From assembly GCF_006715175.1 (NCBI RefSeq), contig NZ_VFMQ01000001.1:496001-560000 (forward strand): a stretch of 64,000 nt of DNA. The letters are read 5' to 3'. The notes below the pieces were generated by a model, which was not told the DNA's origin, searched no databases, and was given only the letters and a program-made list of their open reading frames with translations. Both the position numbers and the translations under genes were made by a program. Every line of letters starts with the position of its first letter. Position 1 is the stretch's first letter. The stretch comes from Curtobacterium citreum. GTDB lineage: Bacteria; Actinomycetota; Actinomycetes; Actinomycetales; Microbacteriaceae. Positions 32,233-40,961 of the stretch are shown here, in pieces.

Positions 32233-33618
32233 TCAGACCTCCAGGTCGTCGACCAGCTCGTCCGCCAGGCCCGTGTACGTCGCCGGCGTCAGGGCCGTCA
32301 GCCGCGCCTTGGCGCCGGACGATATGTCGAGGCCGTTCACGAAGGCCACGAGCTCGTCCTGGCCGATCCGCTTGCCCCGGGTGAGTTCCTTGAGCATCGC
32401 GTAGGGGTCCTCGATGTTCGACTGCCCCGCGGTGACCTCGGCCCGGATGACCGTCTGGACCGCCTCGCCCAGCACCTCCCAGTTGTGGTCGAGGTCCTCG
32501 GCCAGCCGCACCTGGTTCACGGCGATCTCGCCCAGGCCGCGGCGCAGGTTGTCGAGCGCGAGCAGCGAGTGCCCGAACGCGACGCCGATGTTCCGCTGCG
32601 TGGTGGAGTCGGTGAGGTCGCGCTGCAGGCGGCTCGTGACGAGCGTCTCGGACAGCGTGGAGAACAGCGCCGACGAGATCTCGAGGTTCGCCTCGGCGTT
32701 CTCGAACCGGATCGGGTTGATCTTGTGCGGCATGGTCGACGAGCCCGTGGCGCCCGCGACCGGGATCTGCGTGAAGTACCCCATCGAGATGTAGGTCCAC
32801 ACGTCCGTCGCCAGGTTGTGCAGGATGCGGTTCGCGTGCCGGACCCGGTCGTACAGCTCGGCCTGCCAGTCGTGCGACTCGATCTGCGTCGTGAGCGGGT
32901 TCCACGTCAGGCCGAGGCCCTCGACGAACTCCTTCGACAGGGCGGGCCAGTCGGCCTCGGGGTCCGCGGCCAGGTGCGCCGAGAACGTGCCGGTCGCGCC
33001 GGAGAACTTGCCGAGGTACTCGCCGCCCTCGATCTGGGCGAGGACGCGCTCGAGCCGGTAGACGACGACCGCGAGCTCCTTGCCGAGCGTGGTCGGGGTG
33101 GCCGGCTGCCCGTGGGTGTGGGACAGCATCGGCACGGCCTTGAGCTCTTCTGCCATCGTGCGCAGCGTCGCGATCACGGAGCGGTAGGCCGGCAGCCACA
33201 CCTGCTCGACGGTGTCCCGGACGGTGAGCGCGTAGGACAGGTTGTTGACGTCCTCGCTCGTGCACGCGAAGTGCGTCAGTTCGGCGATGGCGTCGAGCCC
33301 GAGGTCGGACAGGCGACGGCGCACGAAGTACTCGACCGCCTTGACGTCGTGACGGGTCGTCGCCTCGATCTCGGCGAGCTCGGCGATCTCCTGCTGCCCG
33401 AAGGTCTCGACGACCCGACGGAGCGCGGCCTTGTCGTCGACGCTCAGCGGCGAGGTCGTGAACATGGCGTGGTCGGTCAGGAACACGAGCCACTCCACCT
33501 CGACCACGACGCGCGCACGGTTCAGGCCGGCCTCGGAGAGGTGCTCGCCCACCGTGTGCACGACCGGGTAGTACCGCCCGTCGAGCGGGCTGATCGGCTG
33601 CGGGGGAAGGGGGGTCAT
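32233..33618 (-). CDS. purB: Adenylosuccinate lyase
   Basis: PurB eliminates fumarate from SAICAR and adenylosuccinate in purine synthesis. The 461-aa protein opens PLPPQPISPLDGRYYPVV, has ATTRHDVKAVEYFVRRRL, FACTSEDVNNLSYAL, LSHTHGQPATPTTLGKE (catalytic His in the family signature), and the fumarase-superfamily signature GSSTMPHKINPIRFENAEAN. The ISPLDGRY opening places it with the E. coli-type subgroup. Its start overlaps the phosphatase stop (ATGA), so both are probably expressed together. Confidence 0.97.
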   Translation of the reverse strand: MTPLPPQPISPLDGRYYPVVHTVGEHLSEAGLNRARVVVEVEWLVFLTDHAMFTTSPLSVDDKAALRRVVETFGQQEIAELAEIEATTRHDVKAVEYFVRRRLSDLGLDAIAELTHFACTSEDVNNLSYALTVRDTVEQVWLPAYRSVIATLRTMAEELKAVPMLSHTHGQPATPTTLGKELAVVVYRLERVLAQIEGGEYLGKFSGATGTFSAHLAADPEADWPALSKEFVEGLGLTWNPLTTQIESHDWQAELYDRVRHANRILHNLATDVWTYISMGYFTQIPVAGATGSSTMPHKINPIRFENAEANLEISSALFSTLSETLVTSRLQRDLTDSTTQRNIGVAFGHSLLALDNLRRGLGEIAVNQVRLAEDLDHNWEVLGEAVQTVIRAEVTAGQSNIEDPYAMLKELTRGKRIGQDELVAFVNGLDISSGAKARLTALTPATYTGLADELVDDLEV

Positions 33619-34127
33619 GGGGCTCCCTGACGGACTGCCGGTTCGAGTTGTCGGAAGAGCGCCCGGCAGGCCCGCTCGACGGTCGAGAGCACTCGGTCGA
33701 ACTCGTGCCGGTCCGCGTAGTACGGATCCGGTACGTCGGTCTGCTGGGGCCAGGCGTCGTCGTACCGCAACAGGAGCGTCACCTTGGCGGCGTCGTCCAT
33801 GGTCGGTGCCCATGAGCGCAGGACGCGTTCGTGGGATCGGTCGAGTGCGACCACCAGGTCGAGGTCCGGGAACCGGTCCGGGTCGAACTGGCGGGCGCGA
33901 TGCCTGCTGCCATCGTATCCGCGCGCTGCGAGCGCCGCGATCGTGCGCTCGTCCGCGGGCTCTCCGACGTGCCAGTCCCCGGTCCCGGCCGACTCCACGT
34001 GGAACCGGTCGGACATCCCCGCGTCCGCCGCGATCTGCGCGAAGACGATGCCTGCCATCGGCGATCGGCAGATGTTCCCGCTGCAGACGAACGACACGCG
34101 GAAGGGTGCTGGGCCGTCCTCGGTCAT
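33615..34127 (-). CDS. Low-molecular-weight protein-tyrosine phosphatase
   Basis: A 170-aa LMW-PTP: the P-loop VCSGNICRSPMA (CX5R(S), catalytic Cys at residue ~15), and the general-acid loop DPYYADRHEF near the C-terminus. Such enzymes remove phosphate from protein Tyr, often acting with exopolysaccharide kinases or as secreted effectors; here no export signal is present. Coupled to purB by a 4-nt overlap. Confidence 0.93.
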   Translation of the reverse strand: MTEDGPAPFRVSFVCSGNICRSPMAGIVFAQIAADAGMSDRFHVESAGTGDWHVGEPADERTIAALAARGYDGSRHRARQFDPDRFPDLDLVVALDRSHERVLRSWAPTMDDAAKVTLLLRYDDAWPQQTDVPDPYYADRHEFDRVLSTVERACRALFRQLEPAVRQGAP

Positions 34128-34174
34128 GTGCTCATCATGACGGGTCGCGGCGCGTGTGCGCGACGGTCACCGGC

Positions 34175-34192
34175 CTGGAGGCACGGTGCCGG
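34175..34192 (+). repeat. Dispersed 18-bp intergenic repeat, copy
   Basis: CTGGAGGCACGGTGCCGG, identical to the copy at 32080-32097 on the opposite strand, between the phosphatase start and the holin-family stop. Flanking ACCGGC/GCCGGT lets it fold as a short hairpin, possibly a terminator for the holin-family gene. Confidence 0.7.
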
Positions 34193-34210
34193 TCGGTCGC
34201 CCGGCCCGCG

Positions 34211-34609
34211 TCACCGACGGCGCCGGTCGAGCGCGGGGCGCACGAACAGGCCGATCAGCCACGAGAACACGGCGAGGACGAAGGCACCCACGATGCCCCA
34301 GCCGAACGACTCGACCTGCAGCCCGAAGCCCATCGCGTCGGAGATCCCGGCGACGATGAGCAGCAGGACGGCGTTCACGACGAGCGAGATGAGCCCGAGC
34401 GTCAGGACGTAGAGCGGGAACGCGACGACCCGGATGATCGTGCCGACGACGGCGTTCACCAGGCCGAACACGAACGCCACGAGCAGGAACGTCAGCACGA
34501 CGGCGGTGGTGTCGCCGGTGCCGAACGGGACGACCGTGACACCGCTCACGATCAGGGTCGTGAGCCAGAGCGCGACGGCGTTGACGACGAGGCGGACGAG
34601 GAATCGCAT
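34211..34609 (-). CDS. Phage-holin-4 superfamily membrane protein
   Basis: A 132-aa protein with four membrane helices: MRFLVRLVVNAVALWLTTLIV, TAVVLTFLLVAFVFGLVNAVVGTIIRVVAFPLYVLTLGL with the conserved N-x-V/P-x-x-x-L-T-L-G motif, LVVNAVLLLIVAGI, and GIVGAFVLAVFSWLIGLFV. This matches the PF04020-type family (YvlD-like), which despite its name is usually not from a phage. Function is unclear, with links to envelope stress in other bacteria. No phage genes lie near. Confidence 0.85.
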   Translation of the reverse strand: MRFLVRLVVNAVALWLTTLIVSGVTVVPFGTGDTTAVVLTFLLVAFVFGLVNAVVGTIIRVVAFPLYVLTLGLISLVVNAVLLLIVAGISDAMGFGLQVESFGWGIVGAFVLAVFSWLIGLFVRPALDRRRR

Positions 34610-34659
34610 GCCGCCATGATGCCCGGCGGCACCGCCGGTTCCGCTGAGTCGGTGGTCAC

Positions 34660-34708
34660 GCCGTCTGCGTGACCGACACGCGGTTACGCTGTCTGCGTGA
34701 CTGACACG
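34660..34708 (+). repeat. Imperfect direct repeat duplicating the hisC start region
   Basis: GTCTGCGTGACCGACACGCG (first copy, from 34662) and GTCTGCGTGACTGACACGCG (second, from 34691) differ at one base. The second contains the hisC GTG. The first GTG opens an 11-codon frame ([11 protein letters not shown]) whose TGA overlaps the real start. A TACGCT -10 box (34685-34690) lies 6 nt before the hisC GTG, which favours leaderless initiation at the second copy. Confidence 0.6.
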
Positions 34709-35794
34709 CGCGTGCACATCCGGCCCGAGATCGCGGTCCTCCCCGCGTACCAGCAGGGTCGGCAGGCCGCCGCGGACGCCTTCAAGCTCTCGAGCAACGA
34801 GAACCCCTTCCCGCCGCTGCCCGGCGTCGTCGAGGCGGTGCAGGCCCAGACCGCCTTCAACCGCTACCCGGACGCCACCGCCCTCGCCGTCCGCGCGGTG
34901 CTCGCGAACCGGTTCGGCCTGACCCCGGACCAGGTGCACGTCGCCCCGGGGAGCGTCGCGATCCTGCACGAGCTCGCCCGCGCCGTGAGCGCCCCCGGCG
35001 ACGAGGTCGTCTACGCGTGGCGCTCGTTCGAGGCGTACCCGGGCGTCGTCACAATCGCCGGCGCCACGGGCGTGCAGGTCCCGAACCGGCCGGACGGCGG
35101 GCACGACCTCGACGCGATGGCCGCCGCCGTGACCGAGCGCACGCGCATGGTGATCGTCTGCTCCCCGAACAACCCCACCGGGCCGGTCGTGACCGCCGCG
35201 GAGTTCGACGCGTTCATGGCGCGGGTGCCGGCGACGGTGCTCGTCGTGCTCGACGAGGCCTACGCCGAGTTCGTGACCGAGCCGACCGCCGTCCGGGGCG
35301 CTCCGCTGCTCGAGCGGTACCCGAACCTCGTCGTGCTGCGGACGTTCTCGAAGGCGTACGGCCTCGCGGGTCTGCGTGTCGGCTACGCCCTCGGCCCGGC
35401 GTACGTGCTCGATGCCGTCCGCGCGTGCGCCATCCCGCTGTCCGTGACGGCGCAGGGGCAGGCGGCCGCGCTCGCGAGCCTGGAGCGCGAGGACGAACTG
35501 CTCGAGCGCGTCGCCGAGCTCGCGCAGTCCCGCGACCGGATCGTCGCCGCGCTCCGCGACCAGGGCTGGGACGTGCCGGACGCGCAGGGCAACTTCGTCT
35601 GGTTGCCGACCGGGGAACGCACCGCACATGCGGCCGATGCCTTCGACCGCGCGGGGATCATCGTCCGGGCCTTCGGGAACGAGGGGGTCCGCATCTCGAT
35701 CGGCGAGCACGAGGCTGTGGAAACGCTCCTCGAAACAGCGGCCTCGCTTGTGGAGGACCTCCAGATGGCCCCCTCGGACCGCCCGCTACGCTGA
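34697..35794 (+). CDS. hisC: Histidinol-phosphate/aromatic aminotransferase (HisC family)
   Basis: A 365-aa fold-type-I PLP enzyme: [16 protein letters not shown] at the start (the SSNENP hallmark), [60 protein letters not shown] (PLP-binding Asp/Tyr), [18 protein letters not shown] with the Schiff-base Lys, and [16 protein letters not shown]. It could transaminate histidinol-P or phenylpyruvate-type acids. No other his gene is nearby, so it may be a second copy serving aromatic or branched-chain amino acids; the bkd operon follows directly. Start chosen next to the leaderless-type -10. Confidence 0.88.
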   Translation: MTDTRVHIRPEIAVLPAYQQGRQAAADAFKLSSNENPFPPLPGVVEAVQAQTAFNRYPDATALAVRAVLANRFGLTPDQVHVAPGSVAILHELARAVSAPGDEVVYAWRSFEAYPGVVTIAGATGVQVPNRPDGGHDLDAMAAAVTERTRMVIVCSPNNPTGPVVTAAEFDAFMARVPATVLVVLDEAYAEFVTEPTAVRGAPLLERYPNLVVLRTFSKAYGLAGLRVGYALGPAYVLDAVRACAIPLSVTAQGQAAALASLEREDELLERVAELAQSRDRIVAALRDQGWDVPDAQGNFVWLPTGERTAHAADAFDRAGIIVRAFGNEGVRISIGEHEAVETLLETAASLVEDLQMAPSDRPLR

Positions 35795-35799
35795 CCGGC

Positions 35800-36933
35800 A
35801 TGTCATTCCGCGCCGCGGCACCCGAGTCGACCACCGTCCGGCTCCTCGACCCCGAGGGCCGGTTCGTGGAGACCGACGAGAACGCCGAGTACGCCGCCGC
35901 TGCCCGGGCGATCCCGCAGGAGACCCTGCTGGCGATGCACCGCCGGATGGTCCTCACCCGGCGGTTCGACCACGCCGGGCACAACCTCCAGCGCACCGGA
36001 CAGCTCGGCCTGTGGGTGCCGAGCCACGGACAGGAGGCCGCGCAGGTCGGCTCGGTCTTCGCGCTCCGGGCGCAGGACCACGTCTTCCCGTCGTACCGCG
36101 AGCACGCCGTCACGATGCACCGCGGCGTCGAGCCGATGGAGATCATCGCGATGTACCGCGGGCAGACCCACGGCGGGTGGGACCCGGACGAGCGCGGCAA
36201 CACGCACATCTCGACCCTCGTCATCGGGTCGCAGACGCTGCACGCGACGGGCTACGCGCTCGGCCAGCAGCTCGACGGCGTCGTCGGCACCGGTGACCCC
36301 GACGTCGACTCGTGCACCATCGTCTACTTCGGCGACGGCGCGACCAGCCAGGGCGACGTCAACGAGGCCTACGTCTTCGCGGCCTCGACGAAGGCCCCCG
36401 TGGTCTTCTTCCTGCAGAACAACCACTGGGCGATCTCCGTCCCGGTGACCACGCAGTCGCCGAGCCCGCTCGTCGACCGCCCCCGCGGCTTCGGCATCCC
36501 GAGCGTCCGGGTCGACGGCAACGACGTCCTCGCCTCGTACACGGCGTCCGTCGTCGCGACCGACCACGCCCGCAGCGGTCAGGGTCCCGCCTTCGTCGAG
36601 GCCGACACGTACCGCATCGGCGCGCACACGAGCTCCGACGACCCGAGCCGCTACCGCGAGGACGACGAGCTGGCCGAGTGGGTCCGCCGCGACCCGATCA
36701 GCCGGTCGGCCGCCTACCTCCGCAGCCTCGGCGTCACCGACGCGCAGCTCGCCGTGTTCGACGAGGAGGGCGAGGACATCGCCGCCGACGTCCGACGCCG
36801 CACGGTCGCCCTGGCCCCGCCGTCGATCGACGTCATGTTCCAGAACGTGTACCGCGAGCCGCATCCGACGGTCGCCGACCAGCAGGCCTGGCTCGAACGC
36901 TACGAGGCCGGTTACGAAGGGGGCTCCCACTGA
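35800..36933 (+). CDS. bkdA: Branched-chain 2-oxoacid (or pyruvate) dehydrogenase E1 alpha subunit
   Basis: A 377-aa TPP-dependent dehydrogenase alpha chain: [58 protein letters not shown]-Mg site [24 protein letters not shown]...[14 protein letters not shown] (GDGxxxxGxxxExxNxAxxxxxPxxxxxxNN), and a phosphorylation-loop-like [16 protein letters not shown]. It decarboxylates branched-chain 2-oxoacids and passes the acyl group to E2. The start ATG is 5 nt past the hisC stop; a TACGCT box 7 nt before it may drive its own leaderless transcript. Forms an operon with E1 beta and E2. Confidence 0.92.
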   Translation: MSFRAAAPESTTVRLLDPEGRFVETDENAEYAAAARAIPQETLLAMHRRMVLTRRFDHAGHNLQRTGQLGLWVPSHGQEAAQVGSVFALRAQDHVFPSYREHAVTMHRGVEPMEIIAMYRGQTHGGWDPDERGNTHISTLVIGSQTLHATGYALGQQLDGVVGTGDPDVDSCTIVYFGDGATSQGDVNEAYVFAASTKAPVVFFLQNNHWAISVPVTTQSPSPLVDRPRGFGIPSVRVDGNDVLASYTASVVATDHARSGQGPAFVEADTYRIGAHTSSDDPSRYREDDELAEWVRRDPISRSAAYLRSLGVTDAQLAVFDEEGEDIAADVRRRTVALAPPSIDVMFQNVYREPHPTVADQQAWLERYEAGYEGGSH

Positions 36934-37982
36934 TGAGCACCACCGAGCAGCTCTTCGACTACACGCTCCGCGCCCACCCCGGTGCCGGCGAGGTCCCGAG
37001 CGACCCCACCCCGAACCTGCCGATGGCGAAGGCGCTCAACGCCGGGCTCGCCGCGGCGATGCAGGCGGACGACAAGGTCCTGCTGATGGGCGAGGACATC
37101 GGCCAGCTCGGCGGCGTCTTCCGCATCACCGAGGGCCTGCAGGAGCGGTTCGGCGCCGCGCGCGTCCGGGACACCCCGCTCGCGGAGTCCGGCATCATCG
37201 GCACCGCGATCGGGCTCGCCCTGCGCGGCTACCGCCCGGTCGTCGAGATCCAGTTCGACGGCTTCGTCTGGCCGGGATTCGACCAGATCACCTCGCAGCT
37301 CGCGAAGATGCAGAACCGACTGCCGGCGCACATGTCGCTGCCGGTCGTCATCCGCATCCCCTACGGCGGGCACATCGGCGCCGTCGAGCACCACCAGGAG
37401 TCCCCGGAGGCGTACTTCGCGCACACCCCTGGTCTCCGCGTGGTGAGCCCGAGCACGCCGAACGACGCGTACTGGATGATCCAGGAGGCCATCGCGTCGA
37501 AGGACCCGGTGATCTTCCTCGAGCCGAAGTCCCGCTACTGGCCGAAGGGCGAGGTCGACCTGATCGGCGGCCACGTCCCGATGCACACGACGCGCGTCGC
37601 CCGCACCGGCAGCGAGGTCACCCTCGTCGGCCACGGCGCGATGGTGGCGACGCTCATGCAGGCCGCCGAGCTCGCCGAGTCCGAGGGCACGAGCTGCGAG
37701 GTCATCGACCTCCGCTCGATCTCGCCGATCGACTGGGAGCCGCTCTTCGCCTCGGTGCGGAAGACCGGGCGCCTCGTCATCGCACAAGAGGCCTCCGGCT
37801 TCGTCAGCGTCGGCAGCGAGATCGCCGCGACCGTCGCCGAGCACTGCTTCTACACGATGCAGGCGCCGCCGCTGCGGGTGTCCGGCTTCGACGTGCCGTT
37901 CCCGGTCTCGAAGCTCGAACACCTGCACCTGCCCGACGCCGACCGGGTCCTCGAAGCCGTCGACCGCGCACTCGCGTACTGA
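36933..37982 (+). CDS. bkdB: Branched-chain 2-oxoacid (or pyruvate) dehydrogenase E1 beta subunit
   Basis: A 349-aa beta chain: [70 protein letters not shown], a Gly-rich loop [31 protein letters not shown] and C-terminal transketolase domain [14 protein letters not shown]...RLVIAQEA. The QFDGFxxPxFDQ and EHHQESPE blocks agree better with Bkd-type than with classical PdhB proteins. Its start overlaps the E1 alpha stop (TGATG), giving equimolar subunits of the alpha2-beta2 E1. Confidence 0.93.
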   Translation: MSTTEQLFDYTLRAHPGAGEVPSDPTPNLPMAKALNAGLAAAMQADDKVLLMGEDIGQLGGVFRITEGLQERFGAARVRDTPLAESGIIGTAIGLALRGYRPVVEIQFDGFVWPGFDQITSQLAKMQNRLPAHMSLPVVIRIPYGGHIGAVEHHQESPEAYFAHTPGLRVVSPSTPNDAYWMIQEAIASKDPVIFLEPKSRYWPKGEVDLIGGHVPMHTTRVARTGSEVTLVGHGAMVATLMQAAELAESEGTSCEVIDLRSISPIDWEPLFASVRKTGRLVIAQEASGFVSVGSEIAATVAEHCFYTMQAPPLRVSGFDVPFPVSKLEHLHLPDADRVLEAVDRALAY

Positions 37983-38014
37983 CCAGAACCGTCCTGACCG
38001 TCGAAGGAGCCGTA

Positions 38015-39613
38015 GTGGCCACCGCCGAATTCCCCCTGCCCGACGTGGGCGAAGGCCTGACCGAGGCCGAGATCGTGCAGTGGCGCGTGGCGATCGGGGA
38101 CGAGATCGCCGTGGACCAGGTCCTCGTCGAGATCGAGACCGCGAAGTCCCTCGTCGAGCTCCCGTCGCCGTTCGCCGGCACCGTCACCGGACTGCTCGTG
38201 TCCGAGGGCGACACGGTCGAGGTCGGGAAGCCGATCATCCGGGTCGAGTCCGACGCGTCGGTCGCCTCCGGTGCACCCACCGGTGTCCAGCCGGGAGGCA
38301 CGGCGCCGGTCGCCGACAGCGTCCCGACCTCGCCCGTGGTCGCGTCCACCCCGGCGCCCGCTCCCGCCGCGCAGGCCCCCGCCGCGCAGGCCCCCGCCGC
38401 ACAGGCTCCCGCTGCACAGACCCCGCCCGCGGCTCCGGCCGCATCTGCTCCCGCCGCGGCCGCGCCGGCGGCGCGTCACGCCGCGGCGGCCCCCGAGGTC
38501 GCCGACCACGCCACGGTCGTCGGCTCCGACGAGTCCTCCGGGGCCGTCCTCGTCGGCTACGGCTCGGCGACCACGTCCCCGTCGCGTCGCAAGCCGGGTG
38601 CCCGCCGGGCCGCAGCCCTCGCGGCCGAGGCGAGCCGTGCCTCCAGTGCGGACGCGCAGGCGGCTGCCGAGGCCGCGTCGGACCCGGGTGAGGACTCGAC
38701 GGCGCAGGCCGTCGCCGCCCAGGGCACGCGCCCGCGCAAGGCCCTCGCCGCCGTGAACGTCCTCGCGAAGCCGCCGATCCGCAAGCTCGCGAAGGACCTC
38801 GACGTCGAGCTGACCGAGGTCGTGCCCACCGGGCTCGCCGGCGAGGTCACGCGCGACGACGTCATCCGGCACGCCAAGCAGGCCGGCGTCTTCCGGAACA
38901 TCGAGACGCCCGAGTGGGGCGACGTCCGCCGCGAGACGATCCCGGTGAAGGGCGTGCGCAAGGCGATCGCGACCGCGATGACCACGTCGAAGTTCACCGC
39001 GCCGCACGTCTCGCTGTTCGTCGACGTCGACGCCACCCGCACCATGGAGTTCGTCAAGCGCCTGAAGGCGTCGCCGACGTTCGCCGGCGTGAAGGTGTCG
39101 CCGCTCCTCGTCTTCGCGAAGGCCGTGATCTGGGCCGTCCGCCGCAACCGTTCGGTGAACTCGACCTGGACCGACCAGGAGATCATCGTCCACCACTTCG
39201 TGAACCTCGGCATCGCCGCGGCGACCCCGCGCGGGCTCATCGTGCCGAACATCAAGGACGCGCAGGACATGTCCCTGTTCGAGCTCGCCCAGGCGCTCGA
39301 GGAGCTGACCCTGACGGCCCGCGACGGCAAGACCACGCCGAAGCAGATGGCCGACGGCACCGTGACGATCACCAACATCGGGGTGTTCGGCATGGACACC
39401 GGGACGCCGATCCTCAACCCGGGCGAGGTCGCGATCGTGGCTATGGGCACGATCAAGCCAAAGCCGTGGGTCGTCGACGGCGAGGTCCGCGCGCGGATGG
39501 TGACCACGATCGGCGCCTCGTTCGACCACCGCGTGGTGGACGGCGACGTGGCCTCGCGCTTCGTCGCCGACATCGCGTCGATCATCGAGGAGCCGGCGCT
39601 CCTGCTCGACTGA
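38015..39613 (+). CDS. bkdC: Dihydrolipoamide acyltransferase (E2) of 2-oxoacid dehydrogenase complex
   Basis: A 532-aa E2 with a single lipoyl domain (residues ~3-78, lipoyl-Lys in [13 protein letters not shown]), a long flexible Ala/Pro linker containing tandem QAPAA units (~110-155), a peripheral-subunit-binding domain ([19 protein letters not shown], ~250-285) and the catalytic core (~305-532) ending in [15 protein letters not shown] (His-x-x-x-Asp-Gly active site). It transfers acyl groups from lipoate to CoA. The GTG start has AAGGAG 6 nt upstream. No E3 gene follows, so a lipoamide dehydrogenase must come from elsewhere. Confidence 0.95.
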   Translation: MATAEFPLPDVGEGLTEAEIVQWRVAIGDEIAVDQVLVEIETAKSLVELPSPFAGTVTGLLVSEGDTVEVGKPIIRVESDASVASGAPTGVQPGGTAPVADSVPTSPVVASTPAPAPAAQAPAAQAPAAQAPAAQTPPAAPAASAPAAAAPAARHAAAAPEVADHATVVGSDESSGAVLVGYGSATTSPSRRKPGARRAAALAAEASRASSADAQAAAEAASDPGEDSTAQAVAAQGTRPRKALAAVNVLAKPPIRKLAKDLDVELTEVVPTGLAGEVTRDDVIRHAKQAGVFRNIETPEWGDVRRETIPVKGVRKAIATAMTTSKFTAPHVSLFVDVDATRTMEFVKRLKASPTFAGVKVSPLLVFAKAVIWAVRRNRSVNSTWTDQEIIVHHFVNLGIAAATPRGLIVPNIKDAQDMSLFELAQALEELTLTARDGKTTPKQMADGTVTITNIGVFGMDTGTPILNPGEVAIVAMGTIKPKPWVVDGEVRARMVTTIGASFDHRVVDGDVASRFVADIASIIEEPALLLD

Positions 39614-39704
39614 GCGCCTGCGGGTTCCCGCACGCCCGGGCCGGATCACGCGGACGTCGCGTGGTGTTCACCGCGTTGTCGGTGGCGCGGGCGATGATCG
39701 GTGC

Positions 39705-40277
39705 ATGGCCCACCAGCTCCTGACCCCGGCGCAGGAGATCCGGACGGATCGCCTGGTGCTGACGCCGCTCACCCCGGCGGACATCGACGACGTGCACGCG
39801 CTGTTCTCCGACGCGCGCACGTGGACGCACCTGCCGACGGCGCGGCACACGACCCGCTCGTCCACCATCGACATGGTGCAGCGGAAGATCGGTGGTCGCG
39901 CGCGGCACGGGCTCGGCTCGTGGGCCGTCCGGACGACCGACGGCACGTTCGTCGGCGTCGGTGGCGTCGACATGACCGCCGGCCACGTGTGGAACCTGGG
40001 CTACCGGCTCGCGCCCGAGTCCTGGGGCCACGGCTACGCGAAGGAGATCGCCCGAACCGCCGTCGACGCGGCGGCCCGGGTCGACGCCCACGTGCCGGTG
40101 ACGGGCCGGGTCCTCACGAACAACCCGGCGTCCGCAGCGGTACTGCGGGCGGCTGGACTCGCGATGGTGTGGCAGGGCAGCTCGGCCGCGCCGCTGCCGG
40201 ACGGGGTGGAGCGCCAGGTGTGGGCCGACCGGGCACTCACGGACGACCAGTTCGCCTGGCTCGTGCGCAACGCCTGA
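39705..40277 (+). CDS. GNAT family N-acetyltransferase (RimJ/RimL type)
   Basis: A 190-aa acetyltransferase: IRTDRLVLTPLTPADIDDVHALF at the start, FVGVGGVDMT, WNLGYRLAPESWGHGYAKEIARTAVD (the acetyl-CoA-binding R/Q-x-x-G-x-G/A region, here SWGHGYA), and LTNNPASAAVLRAAGLAMVW. This is the protein-N-terminal/ribosomal-protein-like GNAT branch; substrate unknown. A stand-alone gene after the bkd operon. Confidence 0.88.
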   Translation: MAHQLLTPAQEIRTDRLVLTPLTPADIDDVHALFSDARTWTHLPTARHTTRSSTIDMVQRKIGGRARHGLGSWAVRTTDGTFVGVGGVDMTAGHVWNLGYRLAPESWGHGYAKEIARTAVDAAARVDAHVPVTGRVLTNNPASAAVLRAAGLAMVWQGSSAAPLPDGVERQVWADRALTDDQFAWLVRNA

Positions 40278-40325
40278 CGCGTTCGTCGGGGTTCGGCACC
40301 TGTCGCCCGTCTCCTGCGCGTCGGG

Positions 40326-40961
40326 TCAGTCCGCGGTCGTCAGGGTCAGGCTCCTGTCTGCCCAGCCGCTGACCGCGTCGGAGTGGGTGGCGACCACGAT
40401 CGCAGCGCCGGCCGCAGCCAGCGCCTCCAGGTGCGTGAGCACGACTTCGGCGTTCGTGTCGTCGAGCGCGCTCGTCGGCTCGTCGGCGAGCACGATGCGG
40501 GGCTGCTTCACGAGCAGTCGCGCGAGTGCGACGCGCTGTTGTTCCCCGCCGCTCAGCTCGTGAGCACGGTCCGGACCGCGGCGGTCCAGACCGACGCTCC
40601 GGAGTGCGGCGGTGACCGACGGCGCCGTACCGACCCGGTGCCGTGGACCGGGGAGCGCCAGCTCGATGTTCGCCGTCACGGACAGGTCGGGAACCAGCCC
40701 GAAGTCCTGGAACAGGTACCCGAGCAGGTCCCGCCGGATGTGGCGTGCGCGCCTGGCGTTCCCACCGGCGGTGCGACCGTCGAGGATGATGCGGCCGGCG
40801 TCGAGCGTGTCGAGGTGGCCGATGCAGTCGAGCAGGGTCGACTTGCCTGAACCGCTCGGGCCGCGGAGGGCGAGGACCTCCCCGGGTTCGACGCGGAAGG
40901 ACAACCCGTGCCACAACAGCCGACCGCCGCGGCGCTTCGACGCGTCCTGGACCTCGATCAT
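40326..40961 (-). CDS. ABC transporter ATP-binding protein, lactococcin-972 export type
   Basis: A 211-aa ATPase: Walker A LRGPSGSGKSTLLDCIG, Q-loop YLFQDFGLVPDLSV, signature ELSGGEQQRVALARLLV, Walker B RIVLADEPTSALD and H-loop VVATHSDAV. The short MacB/LolD-like form, next to a bacteriocin-associated membrane protein and a lactococcin-972-type precursor, matches the ABC partner of that bacteriocin family; its presumed role is export of, or immunity to, the peptide. Its start overlaps the permease stop (ATGA). Last gene of the locus. Confidence 0.88.
   Translation of the reverse strand: MIEVQDASKRRGGRLLWHGLSFRVEPGEVLALRGPSGSGKSTLLDCIGHLDTLDAGRIILDGRTAGGNARRARHIRRDLLGYLFQDFGLVPDLSVTANIELALPGPRHRVGTAPSVTAALRSVGLDRRGPDRAHELSGGEQQRVALARLLVKQPRIVLADEPTSALDDTNAEVVLTHLEALAAAGAAIVVATHSDAVSGWADRSLTLTTAD

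Noticed and set aside
34211..34609. Prophage remnant suggested by the phage-holin-like protein
   Set aside because: No other phage gene, attachment site or integrase lies near; this family is mostly chromosomal and not viral.
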